The notes under the pieces were generated by a model. That model was not told the origin of the DNA and ran no database searches. It was given only the letters and a program-made list of their open reading frames with translations. From the NCBI RefSeq assembly GCF_007018905.1, contig NZ_CP041402.1:1290001-1354000 (forward strand): a stretch of DNA of 64,000 nt, given 5' to 3'. The DNA is from Tardiphaga sp. vice304. GTDB lineage: Bacteria > Pseudomonadota > Alphaproteobacteria > Rhizobiales > Xanthobacteraceae. The translations under genes were made by a program, and so were the position numbers. Of the stretch, positions 16,828 to 25,824 are shown piece after piece. The stretch's first letter is position 1. Each line of letters begins with the position of its first letter.

Positions 16828-17089
16828 CTTTTCCCCGAGCGGTAATGGTCTCGGCTACGTGGTCGGGCTTTCCCCAGCAGGAGGCCAAGACCTGCGCAGC
16901 GGTCATTCCAATGGCCGGTTTTGCTAATTGAGAGCACCGCTCTCGTGTCTGTTTCGCGCGCGTAATCCCAAGCTGGTCCTCAATGTCTTTCTTGTAGCCC
17001 GCTGCTGTTCCTTGGGTCAGAGGTGGCGGCTCTCGCGCACATCCCGACACTGTTGCAAAGATCGCTGCAGCCCCGATCCAACACCGCAT
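16828..17089 (-). pseudogene. 5' part of a small lipoprotein gene interrupted by IS256
   Basis: ATG 17089 opens a lipoprotein signal with lipobox Cys at VSGC. It is followed by KKDIEDQLGITRAKQTRERC and IGMTAAQVLASCWGKPDHVA, the fold seen in small envelope lipoproteins of Bradyrhizobium. It breaks at the IS256 target duplication at codons for ARGK. The remaining codons are at 15320..15404. The insertion destroys the protein; the function of the family is unknown. Confidence 0.85.
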
Positions 17090-17291
17090 TATCCATTCTC
17101 CGTCTCATAAGAGCCTAGAGCAGACGCCCGCATGAACTCAAACGAGCCAATTGTATCGTGGCCGCATGTTCACAATGAACACTCGGAGAACGCTGCAACG
17201 ATATCGCAATGAAATGGTCGATTCCGGCGTGAACAAAACGTGGCGCACTGGAGCACCACGTTAGCAATATCAATAGTTTGGAAGAAGTGAA

Positions 17292-17341
17292 CCGCGTTCG
17301 GGACGCAGGGGTCGCAGGTTCAAATCCTGCCACTCCGACCA
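17292..17341 (+). other. 3' half of tRNA-Pro(CGG): probable island attachment site
   Basis: The sequence folds as an anticodon arm (17292-17296 with 17304-17308, one mismatch, loop TTCGGGA with anticodon CGG), a T arm (GCAGG, TTCAAAT, CCTGC), the 3' acceptor strand CACTCCG, discriminator A and encoded CCA. There is no D arm or 5' acceptor strand upstream; 17240-17291 is unrelated. A tRNA fragment reaching to the exact 3' end is the usual product of site-specific integration. Because the chromosome continues to the right of the CCA, the island lies to the left. Confidence 0.85.
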
Positions 17342-17698
17342 ATTGCCCAATTCGGTGCAATTGCCGGATCTGCCGCGGAATTTCCCGGCACCGCCCCCTC
17401 CGCTCACGCACTGCGCGCTAACCACAGCCACACACGCCGTGATCGAAACCGCCCCATAGCGTCCAGAATTTTTCCAAAATCTTGCCCGGCAGGATCATCG
17501 ATCACGCCACGACGCCTTGGCGACCTATCCCGCCTTTCGCCAAATTCACCGCTGCCCTTATGCGATCGCCTGATCTCCGGACGCTGAAATCGCATCATCG
17601 TGACCGCCATTCAAATGAACCAGCGGTGAACCATCCGCGATGCGGGGCGTTTATGGCGCACCGCGAGCTATCACGCCGCGGATATTCGGAGATCGTCT
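17342..17698. other. Gap between attachment site and first core gene
   Basis: No gene I can support. A 68-residue minus-strand frame (17404..17610) is arginine-rich and unconvincing. The region should hold the promoter for the 17699 gene. Confidence 0.4.
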
Positions 17699-18157
17699 TT
17701 GTCCCTGTCAACGCCTGCTTCGTCCCACCGTGTCGGGGATGTTTATCACCGATCGATACATCCGCTCCACGCGTTTCTGCTCGCGGGCATGACGTGCTTT
17801 CTCATCATCGGGCTGGCGAGCGACTGGGCTTACTTCTCGACGCTTGAAATCCAGTGGAAGAATTTTGCGGGCTGGCTGATCATGGGCGGTCTGGTGCTGG
17901 GCGGCTTTGCGACCCTGTGGGCCTTGATCGACATGTTCCGCGGCGGTGCCGACCGCCGTCCGCGCGTCATCTATTTCATGTTGATGCTGACGGTCTGGAT
18001 CCTCTCTTTCGTCAACCAGTTGCTTCACGCCAAGGATGCCTGGGCCAGCATGCCGGAGGCGTTACTCGTCTCGGCCATCGTCGCCGTGCTGGCTGTGATC
18101 GCGACCGTGCTCGGTTTTTCCACCATGCGAACGACAGGCGTCGACTATGAAGTTTGA
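17699..18157 (+). CDS. DUF2231 membrane protein
   Basis: 152 residues from TTG 17699; no in-frame ATG comes earlier than the first membrane segment, and GGAG lies just upstream. The motif IHPLHAFLLAGMTCFLIIGL and the pattern of four membrane segments fit DUF2231 inner membrane proteins. It overlaps the start of the next gene by 11 bases, so the two are cotranscribed. Proteins of this group often sit with PQQ- or haem-linked dehydrogenases, as here; the role is not established. Confidence 0.78.
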   Translation: MSLSTPASSHRVGDVYHRSIHPLHAFLLAGMTCFLIIGLASDWAYFSTLEIQWKNFAGWLIMGGLVLGGFATLWALIDMFRGGADRRPRVIYFMLMLTVWILSFVNQLLHAKDAWASMPEALLVSAIVAVLAVIATVLGFSTMRTTGVDYEV

Positions 18158-19436
18158 TAAATCGATTTCGCTTCTCGCTTTCCTGGCTCTGCTCAGCGCC
18201 GGTCATCAGGTCAGCGCCCAGCAATACGGGGCTGACCCGAAGCTTCCCGAGCCCCATCGAGGCCTGTTGCCGACCATGAAGATTGCGTCTCCCGCGATCT
18301 GGGGTGACGCGCGTCCGAAGGTCCCGGAAGGCTATTCGGTTACGGCGATCGCCACCGACCTGAAAATTCCCCGTCAGACCCTCGTGCTGCCGAACGGCGA
18401 CATTCTGGTCGCCGAAGGGCGCGGCGGCTCGGCTCCGAAGCTGACGCCGAAGGACTTTATTGCCGGTGTCATCAAGGCGCAGGGCAACACCCAGGTGGCC
18501 GGCGGCAATCGCCTGACCTTGCTGCGCGACAAGGATGGCGACGGTGTCTATGAGCTTCGCACCGTGTTCGCCGAGAACCTGAACGCGCCCTACGGCCTGG
18601 CCATGATCGGCAACCAGATCTATGTCGCCAACCAGAACGCGCTGGTCCGGTTCGACTATGCCGACGGACAGACCAAGGCGAGCGGACCGCCGGTCAAGGT
18701 CACCGATCTGCCGTCAGCTATCAATCACCACTGGACCAAGTCGCTGACGGCCAGTGCCGATGGCCGTTTTCTCTATGTCGGGATCGGCTCGAACAGCAAC
18801 ATCACCGAACGCGGCATGATCGCGGAAGTCGATCGCGCCGTGGTCTGGGAAATCGATGCCGCGACCGGCGCCCATCGGCCCTACGCCACCGGGCTGCGCA
18901 ACCCGACCGCGCTGACGATCCAGCCGGGCAGCGGCCAGTTGTGGGCCGTGGCCAATGAACGCGACGAGATCGGCCCAGAGCTGGTGCCGGACTATCTGAC
19001 CACGCTGAAGGACGGCGGGTTCTACGGCTGGCCCTACAGCTATTGGGGCCAGAACGTCGATACACGGGTGATGCCGCAAAATCCGGAACGGGTCGCGGCG
19101 GCCATTCGTCCCGACTACGCTTTGGGTTCGCATGTCGCAGCCCTCGGCGTGACGTTCTCGTCGCCGGCCATGGGCGCCAAATTTGCCGATGGCGTGTTCG
19201 TTGGCCAGCACGGCAGCTGGAACAGGGAAACCCCGTCCGGCTACAAGGTCTCCTTCGTGCCGTTCAGCAATGGTCGTCCGTCCGGTCCGCCGGTCGATTT
19301 CGTCACCGGCTTCATGGGCGAGGATGGCAAGACGCGCGGCCGGCCGGTCGGCGTCACGGTCGATGGGCGCGGCGGGCTCCTGGTCGCCGACGATCTGTCG
19401 AATACGATCTGGCGCGTGACGGCGCCGCGTCCGTAA
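18147..19436 (+). CDS. Sorbosone/PQQ-type glucose dehydrogenase family protein
   Basis: 429 residues with a signal peptide (SISLLAFLALLSAGHQVSAQ), hence periplasmic. The body is a six-bladed propeller of the sorbosone dehydrogenase family: PNGDILVAEGRGG, RDKDGDGVYELRTVFAENLN, APYGLAMIGNQIYVAN, ATGLRNPTALTIQPGSGQLW, VANERDEIGPELVPDYLT, FYGWPYSYWGQNVDTR and FVGQHGSWNRETPSGYK. It probably oxidises a sugar or aldose in the periplasm with PQQ and passes electrons to the respiratory chain. Substrate unknown. A hairpin terminator follows. Confidence 0.85.
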   Translation: MKFDKSISLLAFLALLSAGHQVSAQQYGADPKLPEPHRGLLPTMKIASPAIWGDARPKVPEGYSVTAIATDLKIPRQTLVLPNGDILVAEGRGGSAPKLTPKDFIAGVIKAQGNTQVAGGNRLTLLRDKDGDGVYELRTVFAENLNAPYGLAMIGNQIYVANQNALVRFDYADGQTKASGPPVKVTDLPSAINHHWTKSLTASADGRFLYVGIGSNSNITERGMIAEVDRAVVWEIDAATGAHRPYATGLRNPTALTIQPGSGQLWAVANERDEIGPELVPDYLTTLKDGGFYGWPYSYWGQNVDTRVMPQNPERVAAAIRPDYALGSHVAALGVTFSSPAMGAKFADGVFVGQHGSWNRETPSGYKVSFVPFSNGRPSGPPVDFVTGFMGEDGKTRGRPVGVTVDGRGGLLVADDLSNTIWRVTAPRP

Positions 19437-19447
19437 AGCTGCAAGGC

Positions 19448-19488
19448 AGGCTGGCCATCGCAACATGCGGTGGCCAGCCTCGTTTCCC
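19448..19488 (+). terminator. Hairpin terminator after the sugar dehydrogenase gene
   Basis: AGGCTGGCCA (19448-19457) pairs with TGGCCAGCCT (19471-19480). A short T run follows 12 bases after the stop codon. Confidence 0.65.
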
Positions 19489-19911
19489 CGGTGGCATCGG
19501 GCCGCCGCTCGCGGGAACCTAAGTGATAGTGCCCCACTAAAGGGGCGTACCTCCGTGCAGTCCTCATTCCCGCTTCTGACGCGCGCGGATCTGCACGGTC
19601 CTGCTACCATTGCGATCCCCACCCATAATGAGGTTGCCGAAATCGAGCGCTGTTTCGCAGCGCCGGAGATGCAACGCGACGAGGCCGGCGCCCCGGTGCC
19701 CCATCCGGTAACGGTCGTTGTCGAACAACTCCCGCCCGGCCAGCGCAGTGCCGGCGGCTCGCGCAAGCGGCCATCCCGCGGCGTCGTTTCGCGGAACGAA
19801 ATTTGGTTATCGCGGTTTTTCAATGAACATCGTGAGGGCTGGATTGGAAGGGGGCGCGGGCCGGGGCCGGTCCCGGACATAGCGTCATCCAGGCCAGAAT
19901 GGAGAAGAGAA
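19489..19911. other. Gap upstream of the GcrA-like gene
   Basis: An open frame crosses it but has no protein-like composition until 19912. Nothing else recognised. Confidence 0.45.
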
Positions 19912-20169
19912 ATGCGCAAGCTAATCACCAGTCCATGGTCGGATGACGAGACGAGCCGCCTGAAGAAGCTCGTCATGGAGGGGGCATCTCCCGCAAGATG
20001 CTCGGCGGCTTTGAACAAGCCGATCAGCTCGATTACGATCCGGGCCCGCAAGCTTGGTCTGCCGTTGATCGGCAAGCGGGCGGCAAGAGCCAATTACCGG
20101 GCAAAGCTGGCGGATGCCGAGCGTGCATTGCCGCGCGGGGCGCAACGCAACGATGGCTCCTACGTTTGA
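19912..20169 (+). CDS. Small GcrA/SANT-like DNA-binding protein
   Basis: 85 residues from ATG 19912, preceded by GGAGAAGAG. The pattern SPWSDDETSRLKKLVMEGAS, then ARCSAALNKPISSITIRARK and LGLP, is that of GcrA-like or SANT/Myb-like helices (W-x2-E, L-x2-L, a second helix, RA-x-K-LG). It lacks the C-terminal part of true cell-cycle GcrA, so it is a short relative that probably binds DNA. Confidence 0.65.
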   Translation: MRKLITSPWSDDETSRLKKLVMEGASPARCSAALNKPISSITIRARKLGLPLIGKRAARANYRAKLADAERALPRGAQRNDGSYV

Positions 20170-20171
20170 AC

Positions 20172-20252
20172 CTACAGGCTGACAAACAGCACGGCTGTGA
20201 TCAGCAGCACTGCGATTCCCAGTATTATAATGATCAAGAATATCTTTCCCAT
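20172..20252 (-). CDS. Possible 26-residue membrane peptide
   Basis: A frame of one hydrophobic segment (MGKIFLIIIILGIAVLLITA, six more residues, stop). No good ribosome binding site is seen. It could be chance, but the composition is that of a single-span peptide. Confidence 0.35.
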   Translation of the reverse strand: MGKIFLIIIILGIAVLLITAVLFVSL

Positions 20253-20548
20253 GCCGTTTGAACGAAGTTCACGGCGATAGGTTGCTGTGCAAACCGGCAG
20301 CCTGGCAGATCGTTTCGGTGTCGCATTTCCAGACGACATAGTCTTGGCGTCCAAGGTTCGGTAGGGGTGCTGGCGGTCTGAATCGTCCTGCTTGATTTGC
20401 CGCTGCTGCTCATTCCAGGATTGCGAGCGGCACTCCGACGCTGCATGCCGGATGATCGCGGCGCTATGTTCCCAAGGCAATCGATGGCAGATATACCGCT
20501 TCGCGAAACGCGCCCGCCGGGCGTACGCAGCCGAGCGAAGGTAGATTC

Positions 20549-21613
20549 GTGGCCAACGATCCATTGCCCGCGTCCAGCATCCTGCAGGGGGGCCTTGCCG
20601 CGCCCTATGTCGCGATGGCGGAGGCGGAAGCCGTCGATCTGGTGCGTCGTCACTTCGGGATCGAGGGCCGGGCGACGCGGTTCGCCACCGAGAAGGACGA
20701 TACGTTTCGCATCACCGCCGCCGACGGGCAGCGTTTCGTTCTCAAAGTGGCCAATCCGGCCGAGGGCGTGGCGGAGATCGACCTGCAACTGCGCATTCTC
20801 GACCATCTCGCCGCGACGGCGCCCACGCTTCCCGTGCCGCGCGTCGTCGCCAATCTGAACGGCGAGGCGCTGTTTGCCTGTCACGACCAGGCCGGGCAGA
20901 ACCGGCCGGTCCGCATGATGACCTATATGGATGGCCAGCCGCTCAGCGAGGTGCCGTCGACGCCGGCGGGCCGGCAGCAGATCGGCCGGCTGCTGGCGCG
21001 GCTGCGGCTGGCGCTGGCGGACTTCAGCCATCCCGCGGATTCCCGCGTGCTGGCGTGGGACATCCAGCATTTACTCGGCCTGCAAAGCCTGCTCGCAGGG
21101 GTCGAAGACCCCGCGCAGCGCCGTCAGCTCGAGGCCGCGCTGGCGCGTTTTGCCAGCATCGAAACCCGCCTGGCCGGCACCCGCCGGCAGGTGCTGCACA
21201 ATGATTTCAGCCAGTCCAATATCGTCGTCGATGCCGCGCTGCCGGGCTTCGTCAGCGGCGTGATCGATTTTGGCGACGCGGTGCGGACCTCGGTCGCGAT
21301 CGACGTCTCCACCGCGTTGCTCGGGCAGCGGCCCGGGCAGAGCGACGGCGAGTTCTTCGGCCATGGCCGCGACCTGCTGGAGGGCTATCTCGGCGTCGCC
21401 GACCTCACCGCGGAAGAGCTGCATCTGCTTCCCCATCTGGTGATGGGGCGGGTGGTGGCGCGGGCGTTGTTGTCGATCGCGCTGGCCAATGCGGTACCGG
21501 CCAACGCGGCCTATGTAACGCGCTTCACCGCGCATTGCTGGCCGCAGCTCGACTGGTTTTTGAGCCGCTCCTCGGATGAAGTATCCAGCCAGTTTGCCAA
21601 CCATGCCGCCTGA
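20549..21613 (+). CDS. Aminoglycoside-phosphotransferase-fold kinase, hydroxylysine-kinase-like
   Basis: 354 residues with the APH fold: an N-lobe with RFVLKVANPAEGVAEIDLQL (Lys for ATP), then the catalytic loop VLHNDFSQSNIVVD (HxDxxxxN type) and the metal site GVIDFGD. The next gene, 33 bases downstream on the same strand, is a class III aminotransferase-type PLP enzyme. This pair resembles hydroxylysine kinase followed by phosphohydroxylysine phospho-lyase: phosphorylation of an amino alcohol or hydroxyamino acid, then elimination of phosphate and ammonia. Ethanolamine-like substrates are an alternative. Cytosolic. Confidence 0.78.
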   Translation: MANDPLPASSILQGGLAAPYVAMAEAEAVDLVRRHFGIEGRATRFATEKDDTFRITAADGQRFVLKVANPAEGVAEIDLQLRILDHLAATAPTLPVPRVVANLNGEALFACHDQAGQNRPVRMMTYMDGQPLSEVPSTPAGRQQIGRLLARLRLALADFSHPADSRVLAWDIQHLLGLQSLLAGVEDPAQRRQLEAALARFASIETRLAGTRRQVLHNDFSQSNIVVDAALPGFVSGVIDFGDAVRTSVAIDVSTALLGQRPGQSDGEFFGHGRDLLEGYLGVADLTAEELHLLPHLVMGRVVARALLSIALANAVPANAAYVTRFTAHCWPQLDWFLSRSSDEVSSQFANHAA

Positions 21614-21646
21614 CAGGCCGGCTTCGAAGCGACAGAGGAATTTCGC

Positions 21647-22987
21647 ATGAACGCCATCACGGCCCCGCGCGGCAAGATGAACAACGCCTTCGATCCCGCC
21701 AGCGCGGCGGGCTTGAGCGAGCGCAGCCGTCAGCTGGTCGAGCGCCGCGCCGCGGTGCTCGGTCCCGCCTACCGGCTGTTCTACAAGGACCCCGTCGAGG
21801 TCGCGCGCGCGAAGGGCGTGCTGCTGTATGATTCCGAAGGCCATGAATATCTCGACGCCTACAACAACGTCGTCTCGGTCGGGCACTGCCATCCGCGCGT
21901 CGTCGCCGCCATCAGCGAGCAGCTCGGCACGCTGTGCACGCACACGCGCTACATCCAGGAAGGCATTCTGAACTATGCCGAGGACCTGCTCGGCACCCAT
22001 GCCGACAACCTCAAGCATGTGATGTTCACCTGCACCGGATCGGAAGCCAATGACCTCGCGTTGCGCATCGCGAGGCATTACACCGGCAAGCAGGGCATCA
22101 TCGTCACCGATGAGGCCTATCACGGCAATTCCGACCTCACCGCTAGCTTCTCGCCGTCGCTCGGCGCGCAGTCGCCCTTGGGGGCGTGGGTGCGCCGCGT
22201 GCCGGCGCCGGATTCCTACCGCGTGCCGCCGGACCAGATCGGCCCGATGATGGCGGCGCACGTCGCAAAGGAGATCGAGGATCTGGAGCGCCGCGGCGAG
22301 GGCCTCGCCGCCTTCATCGCCGATTCGATGTTCTCTTCCGACGGCATCTTTTCGCATCCGACCGATGTGCTGGGCCCGGTGCGCGACGTCGTGCACAAGG
22401 CCGGCGGCTTGTTCATCGCCGACGAAGTGCAGTCCGGCTTCGGTCGCAGTGGCGAGAAATTGTGGGGCTACCAGCGCCACAATATCGCGCCGGATATCGT
22501 CACGATGGGCAAGCCGATGGGCAATGGCTATCCGGTGGCCGCGGTCGCGCTGTCGCCTTCGGTCGTGCAGAATTTCGGCCGCGACAACCGCTACTTCAAC
22601 ACCTTCGGCGGCAATTCGGTGGCGATGGCCGCGGCACAGGCCGTGCTCAATGTCATTCGGGACGAGAAGCTGCTGGAGAATTCGCTGCGCGTCGGAAAAC
22701 TGCTGCGCGATGGCTTTACGGACCTGGCGAAGCGCTTTGAGCAGATCGGCGATATCCGGGGATCCGGCCTCTATGTTGGCGTCGAGATGGTGCAGGACCG
22801 CACCACCAAGGAGCCGGATGCCGCGGCAGCTGCGGCGGTGGTGAACGGCCTGCGCGCCCGCCGTGTGCTGATCTCGGCAACGGGTGCTGCCGCCAACACG
22901 CTGAAAATCCGTCCGCCGCTGGTGTTCTCGGAAGCCCATGCGGACCGGCTGCTGAGCGAAACCGAAAAGGTGTTCGCGACGCTGTAG
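21647..22987 (+). CDS. Class III PLP enzyme, phospho-lyase-like aminotransferase
   Basis: 446 residues of the class III aminotransferase family. The PLP lysine is in TMGKPMGNGYPVAAVAL, the Asp that holds the pyridine nitrogen is in FIADEVQSGFGR, and the phosphate-site residues are in FTCTGSEANDLALRIARHYT. The sequences YNNVVSVGHCHPRVVAAISE and MGKPMGNGYP are typical of the ethanolamine-phosphate and phosphohydroxylysine phospho-lyase branch rather than of ordinary transaminases. It follows the kinase gene at 20549 closely. Expected reaction: phospho-amine to aldehyde plus phosphate and ammonia. Confidence 0.8.
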   Translation: MNAITAPRGKMNNAFDPASAAGLSERSRQLVERRAAVLGPAYRLFYKDPVEVARAKGVLLYDSEGHEYLDAYNNVVSVGHCHPRVVAAISEQLGTLCTHTRYIQEGILNYAEDLLGTHADNLKHVMFTCTGSEANDLALRIARHYTGKQGIIVTDEAYHGNSDLTASFSPSLGAQSPLGAWVRRVPAPDSYRVPPDQIGPMMAAHVAKEIEDLERRGEGLAAFIADSMFSSDGIFSHPTDVLGPVRDVVHKAGGLFIADEVQSGFGRSGEKLWGYQRHNIAPDIVTMGKPMGNGYPVAAVALSPSVVQNFGRDNRYFNTFGGNSVAMAAAQAVLNVIRDEKLLENSLRVGKLLRDGFTDLAKRFEQIGDIRGSGLYVGVEMVQDRTTKEPDAAAAAAVVNGLRARRVLISATGAAANTLKIRPPLVFSEAHADRLLSETEKVFATL

Positions 22988-23033
22988 CCAGATCGCAGGG
23001 TAAGCGAAGGCGCCCTCGCGCCGTGCTCTCAAT

Positions 23034-23161
23034 CACCTCTCCCCGTTGGGGAGAGGTCGGATTGCGAAGCAATCCGGGTGAGGGGGCGCAGGCTGATCGA
23101 CGGCGCCAATGCCCCTCACCCGCCCGGCTTCGCCGGTCGACCTCTCCCCAACGGGGAGTGG
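23034..23161. repeat. Intergenic palindromic repeat (GTTGGGGAGAGG type)
   Basis: Paired arms ACCTCTCCCCGTTGGGGAG and, at the far end, GACCTCTCCCCAACGGGGAG enclose smaller hairpins (GGATTGCGAAGCAATCC, CCGGCTTCGCCGG) and GGGTGAGGGG/CCCCTCACCC. The same elements recur at 33919, 44383 and elsewhere. It lies between convergent genes and may also stop transcription. Confidence 0.85.
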
Positions 23162-23197
23162 TGAAGACCGGCGCTTCGCTTCGCGGGCGAGTAAGGT

Positions 23198-24715
23198 TTA
23201 CTTCGACACCGGCATCGCGAACTCGGCGCCGTGGTCTGTGCTTTCCGGCCAGCGCTGCATGATCGACTTCTGCTTGGTGTAGAATCGCACGCCTTCCTCG
23301 CCGTAAGCATGCATGTCGCCGAACAGGCTGCGCTTCCAGCCGCCGAAGCCGTGCCAGGCCATCGGCACCGGGATCGGCACGTTGATGCCGACCATGCCGA
23401 CCTGGACGCGGCGCGAGAACTCGCGGGCGACATTGCCGTCGCGGGTGTAGCACGACACGCCGTTGCCGAATTCGTGGTCGTTGATGATCTGCAGCGCCTC
23501 GGCAAAATCCTTGACGCGGACGCAGGCCAGCACCGGTCCGAAGATCTCTTCCTTGTAGATCCTCATTTCCGTCGTGACGTTGTCGAACAATGTGCCGCCG
23601 GTGAAGAAGCCTTCCTCATGGCCTTTGACCTTGATGCCGCGGCCGTCGCAGACCAGCGTGGCGCCTTCCTCGACGCCGAGGCCGATATAGCCTTCAATGC
23701 GCTCCAGCGCCTGCTTGGTCACGACCGGGCCCATTTCGGCCGCGGCTTCCATGCCGTTGAGGATCTGCAGCTTCTTGACGCGCTCGGCCAGCATCGGGAC
23801 GATCTTGTCGGCGACGTCGCCGACCAGTACCGCGACCGAGATCGCCATGCAGCGCTCGCCGGCCGAGCCATAGCCGGCGCCGATCAGCGCGTCGACCGCC
23901 TGGTCGAGGTTGGCGTCGGGCATGACGACCATGTGGTTCTTCGCGCCGCCCAAGGCCTGCACGCGCTTGCCATATTGCGAGCCCTGCTGGTGCACGTAAT
24001 GCGCGATCGGGGTCGAGCCGACGAACGAGACGGCGGAGACGCCGTCATGCTGCAGCAGCGCATCGACGACGACCTTGTCGCCCTGCACGACGTTGAACAC
24101 GCCCTTCGGCAGCCCGGCCTTCATCAGGAGATCGGCCATGAACAGAGCCGGCGAGGGATCGCGCTCGCTGGGCTTCAGAATGAAGCAGTTGCCGGCGGCG
24201 ATCGCGACGGGGAACATCCAGCACGGCACCATGACCGGGAAGTTGAACGGCGTGATGCCGGCGACGACGCCGAGCGGCTGGCGCATCGTCCAGTTGTCGA
24301 TCCCGGTGGAGACCTGGTCGGTGTAGTCGCCCTTCAGGAGCTGCGGGATGCCGCAGGCGAATTCGATGATGTCGATGCCGCGCGCGACTTCGCCCTGCGC
24401 ATCCGAAAACACCTTGCCATGCTCGGCGGTGATCATCGCCGCCAGTTCGTCGGTGTGCTGGTTCATCAGCGCCAGGAACTTGTTCATGATGCGGGCGCGG
24501 CGGATCGGCGGCATGTCGGCCCAGGCCGGGAACGCGCGGCGCGCGCTTTTTACTGCGTCATCGACTTCCTGCACGGTCGACAGCACCAGCTGGCGCGCGA
24601 CGGCGCCGGTCGCCGGGTTGTAGACCGCCTGCTTGCGGTTGGACGCGAGGTGGACGGGCGCGCCGTCGATGAAATTGCCGACGTCGTGGGAGGCAGTGAA
24701 GGCGGGCGTGGTCAT
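23198..24715 (-). CDS. mmsA: CoA-acylating methylmalonate-semialdehyde dehydrogenase
   Basis: 505 residues from ATG 24715; the open frame extends upstream but without family match. An aldehyde dehydrogenase of the MmsA type: [20 protein letters not shown] near the start, [20 protein letters not shown], and the catalytic Cys in [18 protein letters not shown]. MmsA proteins convert methylmalonate semialdehyde to propionyl-CoA or malonate semialdehyde to acetyl-CoA with NAD in valine, beta-alanine or inositol breakdown. It is divergent from a LysR regulator gene 103 bases away, which likely controls it. Confidence 0.92.
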   Translation of the reverse strand: MTTPAFTASHDVGNFIDGAPVHLASNRKQAVYNPATGAVARQLVLSTVQEVDDAVKSARRAFPAWADMPPIRRARIMNKFLALMNQHTDELAAMITAEHGKVFSDAQGEVARGIDIIEFACGIPQLLKGDYTDQVSTGIDNWTMRQPLGVVAGITPFNFPVMVPCWMFPVAIAAGNCFILKPSERDPSPALFMADLLMKAGLPKGVFNVVQGDKVVVDALLQHDGVSAVSFVGSTPIAHYVHQQGSQYGKRVQALGGAKNHMVVMPDANLDQAVDALIGAGYGSAGERCMAISVAVLVGDVADKIVPMLAERVKKLQILNGMEAAAEMGPVVTKQALERIEGYIGLGVEEGATLVCDGRGIKVKGHEEGFFTGGTLFDNVTTEMRIYKEEIFGPVLACVRVKDFAEALQIINDHEFGNGVSCYTRDGNVAREFSRRVQVGMVGINVPIPVPMAWHGFGGWKRSLFGDMHAYGEEGVRFYTKQKSIMQRWPESTDHGAEFAMPVSK

Positions 24716-24792
24716 GCGGGATCCCCGGTTGAAGCGATGCGCCTGTTTAGCGGCGCGGGGCCTGTCGCCACAGCTCAAAGGATTGGACGGAC

Positions 24793-24810
24793 TGTTCATA
24801 ATATTGAACA
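24793..24810. promoter_or_regulatory. Probable LysR-type operator
   Basis: TGTTCA and TGAACA in inverted orientation with a 6-base AT-rich spacer (TAATAT). It sits between mmsA and the divergent regulator gene and contains the T-N11-A core of LysR-type binding sites. It is only 8 bases from the regulator start, which suits autorepression. Confidence 0.55.
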
Positions 24811-24818
24811 ATGCAGCC

Positions 24819-25751
24819 ATGAAAACGAAGAAGGTGGAATCGCTGTGGTCGCATCTGCACTGGCTCGGCGTGCTGGCCGAAGCCGGCAGCTTCACGGCGG
24901 CGGCGGGCCGGCTCGGCGTCAGCAAGGCAGCGATGAGCCACCGCATCGGCGAGTTGGAACAGGCCACCGGCGTGCCGCTGGTCCGCCGCACCACGCGCAG
25001 CGTGCGGCTGACCGAGGCCGGCCAGCATTTGGTCGATTCGACGCGGGGAAACTTCGCCGAGATCGAGCGCAGCTTTGCCTCGGCGAAGGATCTCGCCGCC
25101 GCGCCGCGCGGGCTACTGCGCGTGACGGTGCCGGTGGCGCTGGGCCGGCAGCAGATCGTGCCGGTGCTCCCGGACTTCCTGCGATTGCACCCGGGCATCC
25201 GCATCGAGCTGGAACTGTCGGATCATCTCAGCTCGCTGGCCAAGGAGGGCTTCGATCTCGCGGTGCGCCACGTGCAGAGCGTGCCGGATACGCATGTGGC
25301 GTGGAAATTATGCGATACCCGCTCGCTGCTGGTGGCGACCCGTGGCTATCTGCGCCGACGCGGCGCGCCGCTGCGGCCCGCGGATCTCGCCACCCATGAT
25401 TGCCTGCACTATCTGCGCGGCAGCGCGACACCGACCTGGACCGTCGCGCCGCGCGCCGGCGCCGGCGAACGCGTCACCGTCAAGATCGCCGGCAGCTTCG
25501 CGGCCAATAACAGCGAGGCGCTGCGCGAAGCAGCATTGGCGGGACTCGGCATTGCGCTGTTGCCGGACTTCTCCGCGCAGGCCGACATCGCGCGCGGCCG
25601 GCTGCAGGTCGTGCTGCCGGACTGGCGGGTCACCGGCGCCTTCGGCGAGCACCTGTTCGCGATCCGGCCCTACGCGACCCACGTGCCGCGCACGGTCCAC
25701 GCGCTTGTCGCGTTCCTGCGGGAAAAGTTGCAGGACGGATTTTCGAAGTAG
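24819..25751 (+). CDS. LysR-family transcriptional regulator
   Basis: 310 residues from ATG 24819. The N-terminal winged helix ([40 protein letters not shown]) is followed by the periplasmic-binding-type effector domain ([20 protein letters not shown] through [20 protein letters not shown]). It is divergent from mmsA with a candidate operator between. The inducer is unknown; an intermediate of the mmsA pathway is a reasonable guess. Confidence 0.9.
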   Translation: MKTKKVESLWSHLHWLGVLAEAGSFTAAAGRLGVSKAAMSHRIGELEQATGVPLVRRTTRSVRLTEAGQHLVDSTRGNFAEIERSFASAKDLAAAPRGLLRVTVPVALGRQQIVPVLPDFLRLHPGIRIELELSDHLSSLAKEGFDLAVRHVQSVPDTHVAWKLCDTRSLLVATRGYLRRRGAPLRPADLATHDCLHYLRGSATPTWTVAPRAGAGERVTVKIAGSFAANNSEALREAALAGLGIALLPDFSAQADIARGRLQVVLPDWRVTGAFGEHLFAIRPYATHVPRTVHALVAFLREKLQDGFSK

Positions 25752-25824
25752 TCGAGAACGCTGCCACGTACGTCTTGTCGCCCCCGCGTTCGCGGGACGA
25801 CAGGAGAGAGCAGCGCCTCGCGCC

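Noticed and set aside
1..17341. Prophage as the origin of the island
   Set aside because: No capsid, tail, portal, terminase or lysis genes are seen; the methyltransferase alone is not enough.
17115..17411. Minus-strand frame with a GVAGFEPATPASRT segment
   Set aside because: This is the well-known false protein obtained by translating the complement of a tRNA 3' end; the DNA is the tRNA-Pro fragment.
21071..23032. 653-residue frame antisense to the kinase and class III enzyme genes
   Set aside because: It is a codon-bias shadow in GC-rich DNA: the sense strand encodes two clear enzymes, and the antisense product is arginine/alanine-rich with no family match.
23034..23161. Possible CRISPR array from repeated CTCTCCCC units
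   Set aside because: The units are inverted hairpins in pairs, not evenly spaced direct repeats with unique spacers. No cas gene is nearby.
23231..25399. 722-residue frame opposite mmsA and through the LysR gene
   Set aside because: It crosses two divergent real genes and their promoter, and consists of low-complexity His/Asp/Arg-rich sequence, so it is a shadow.
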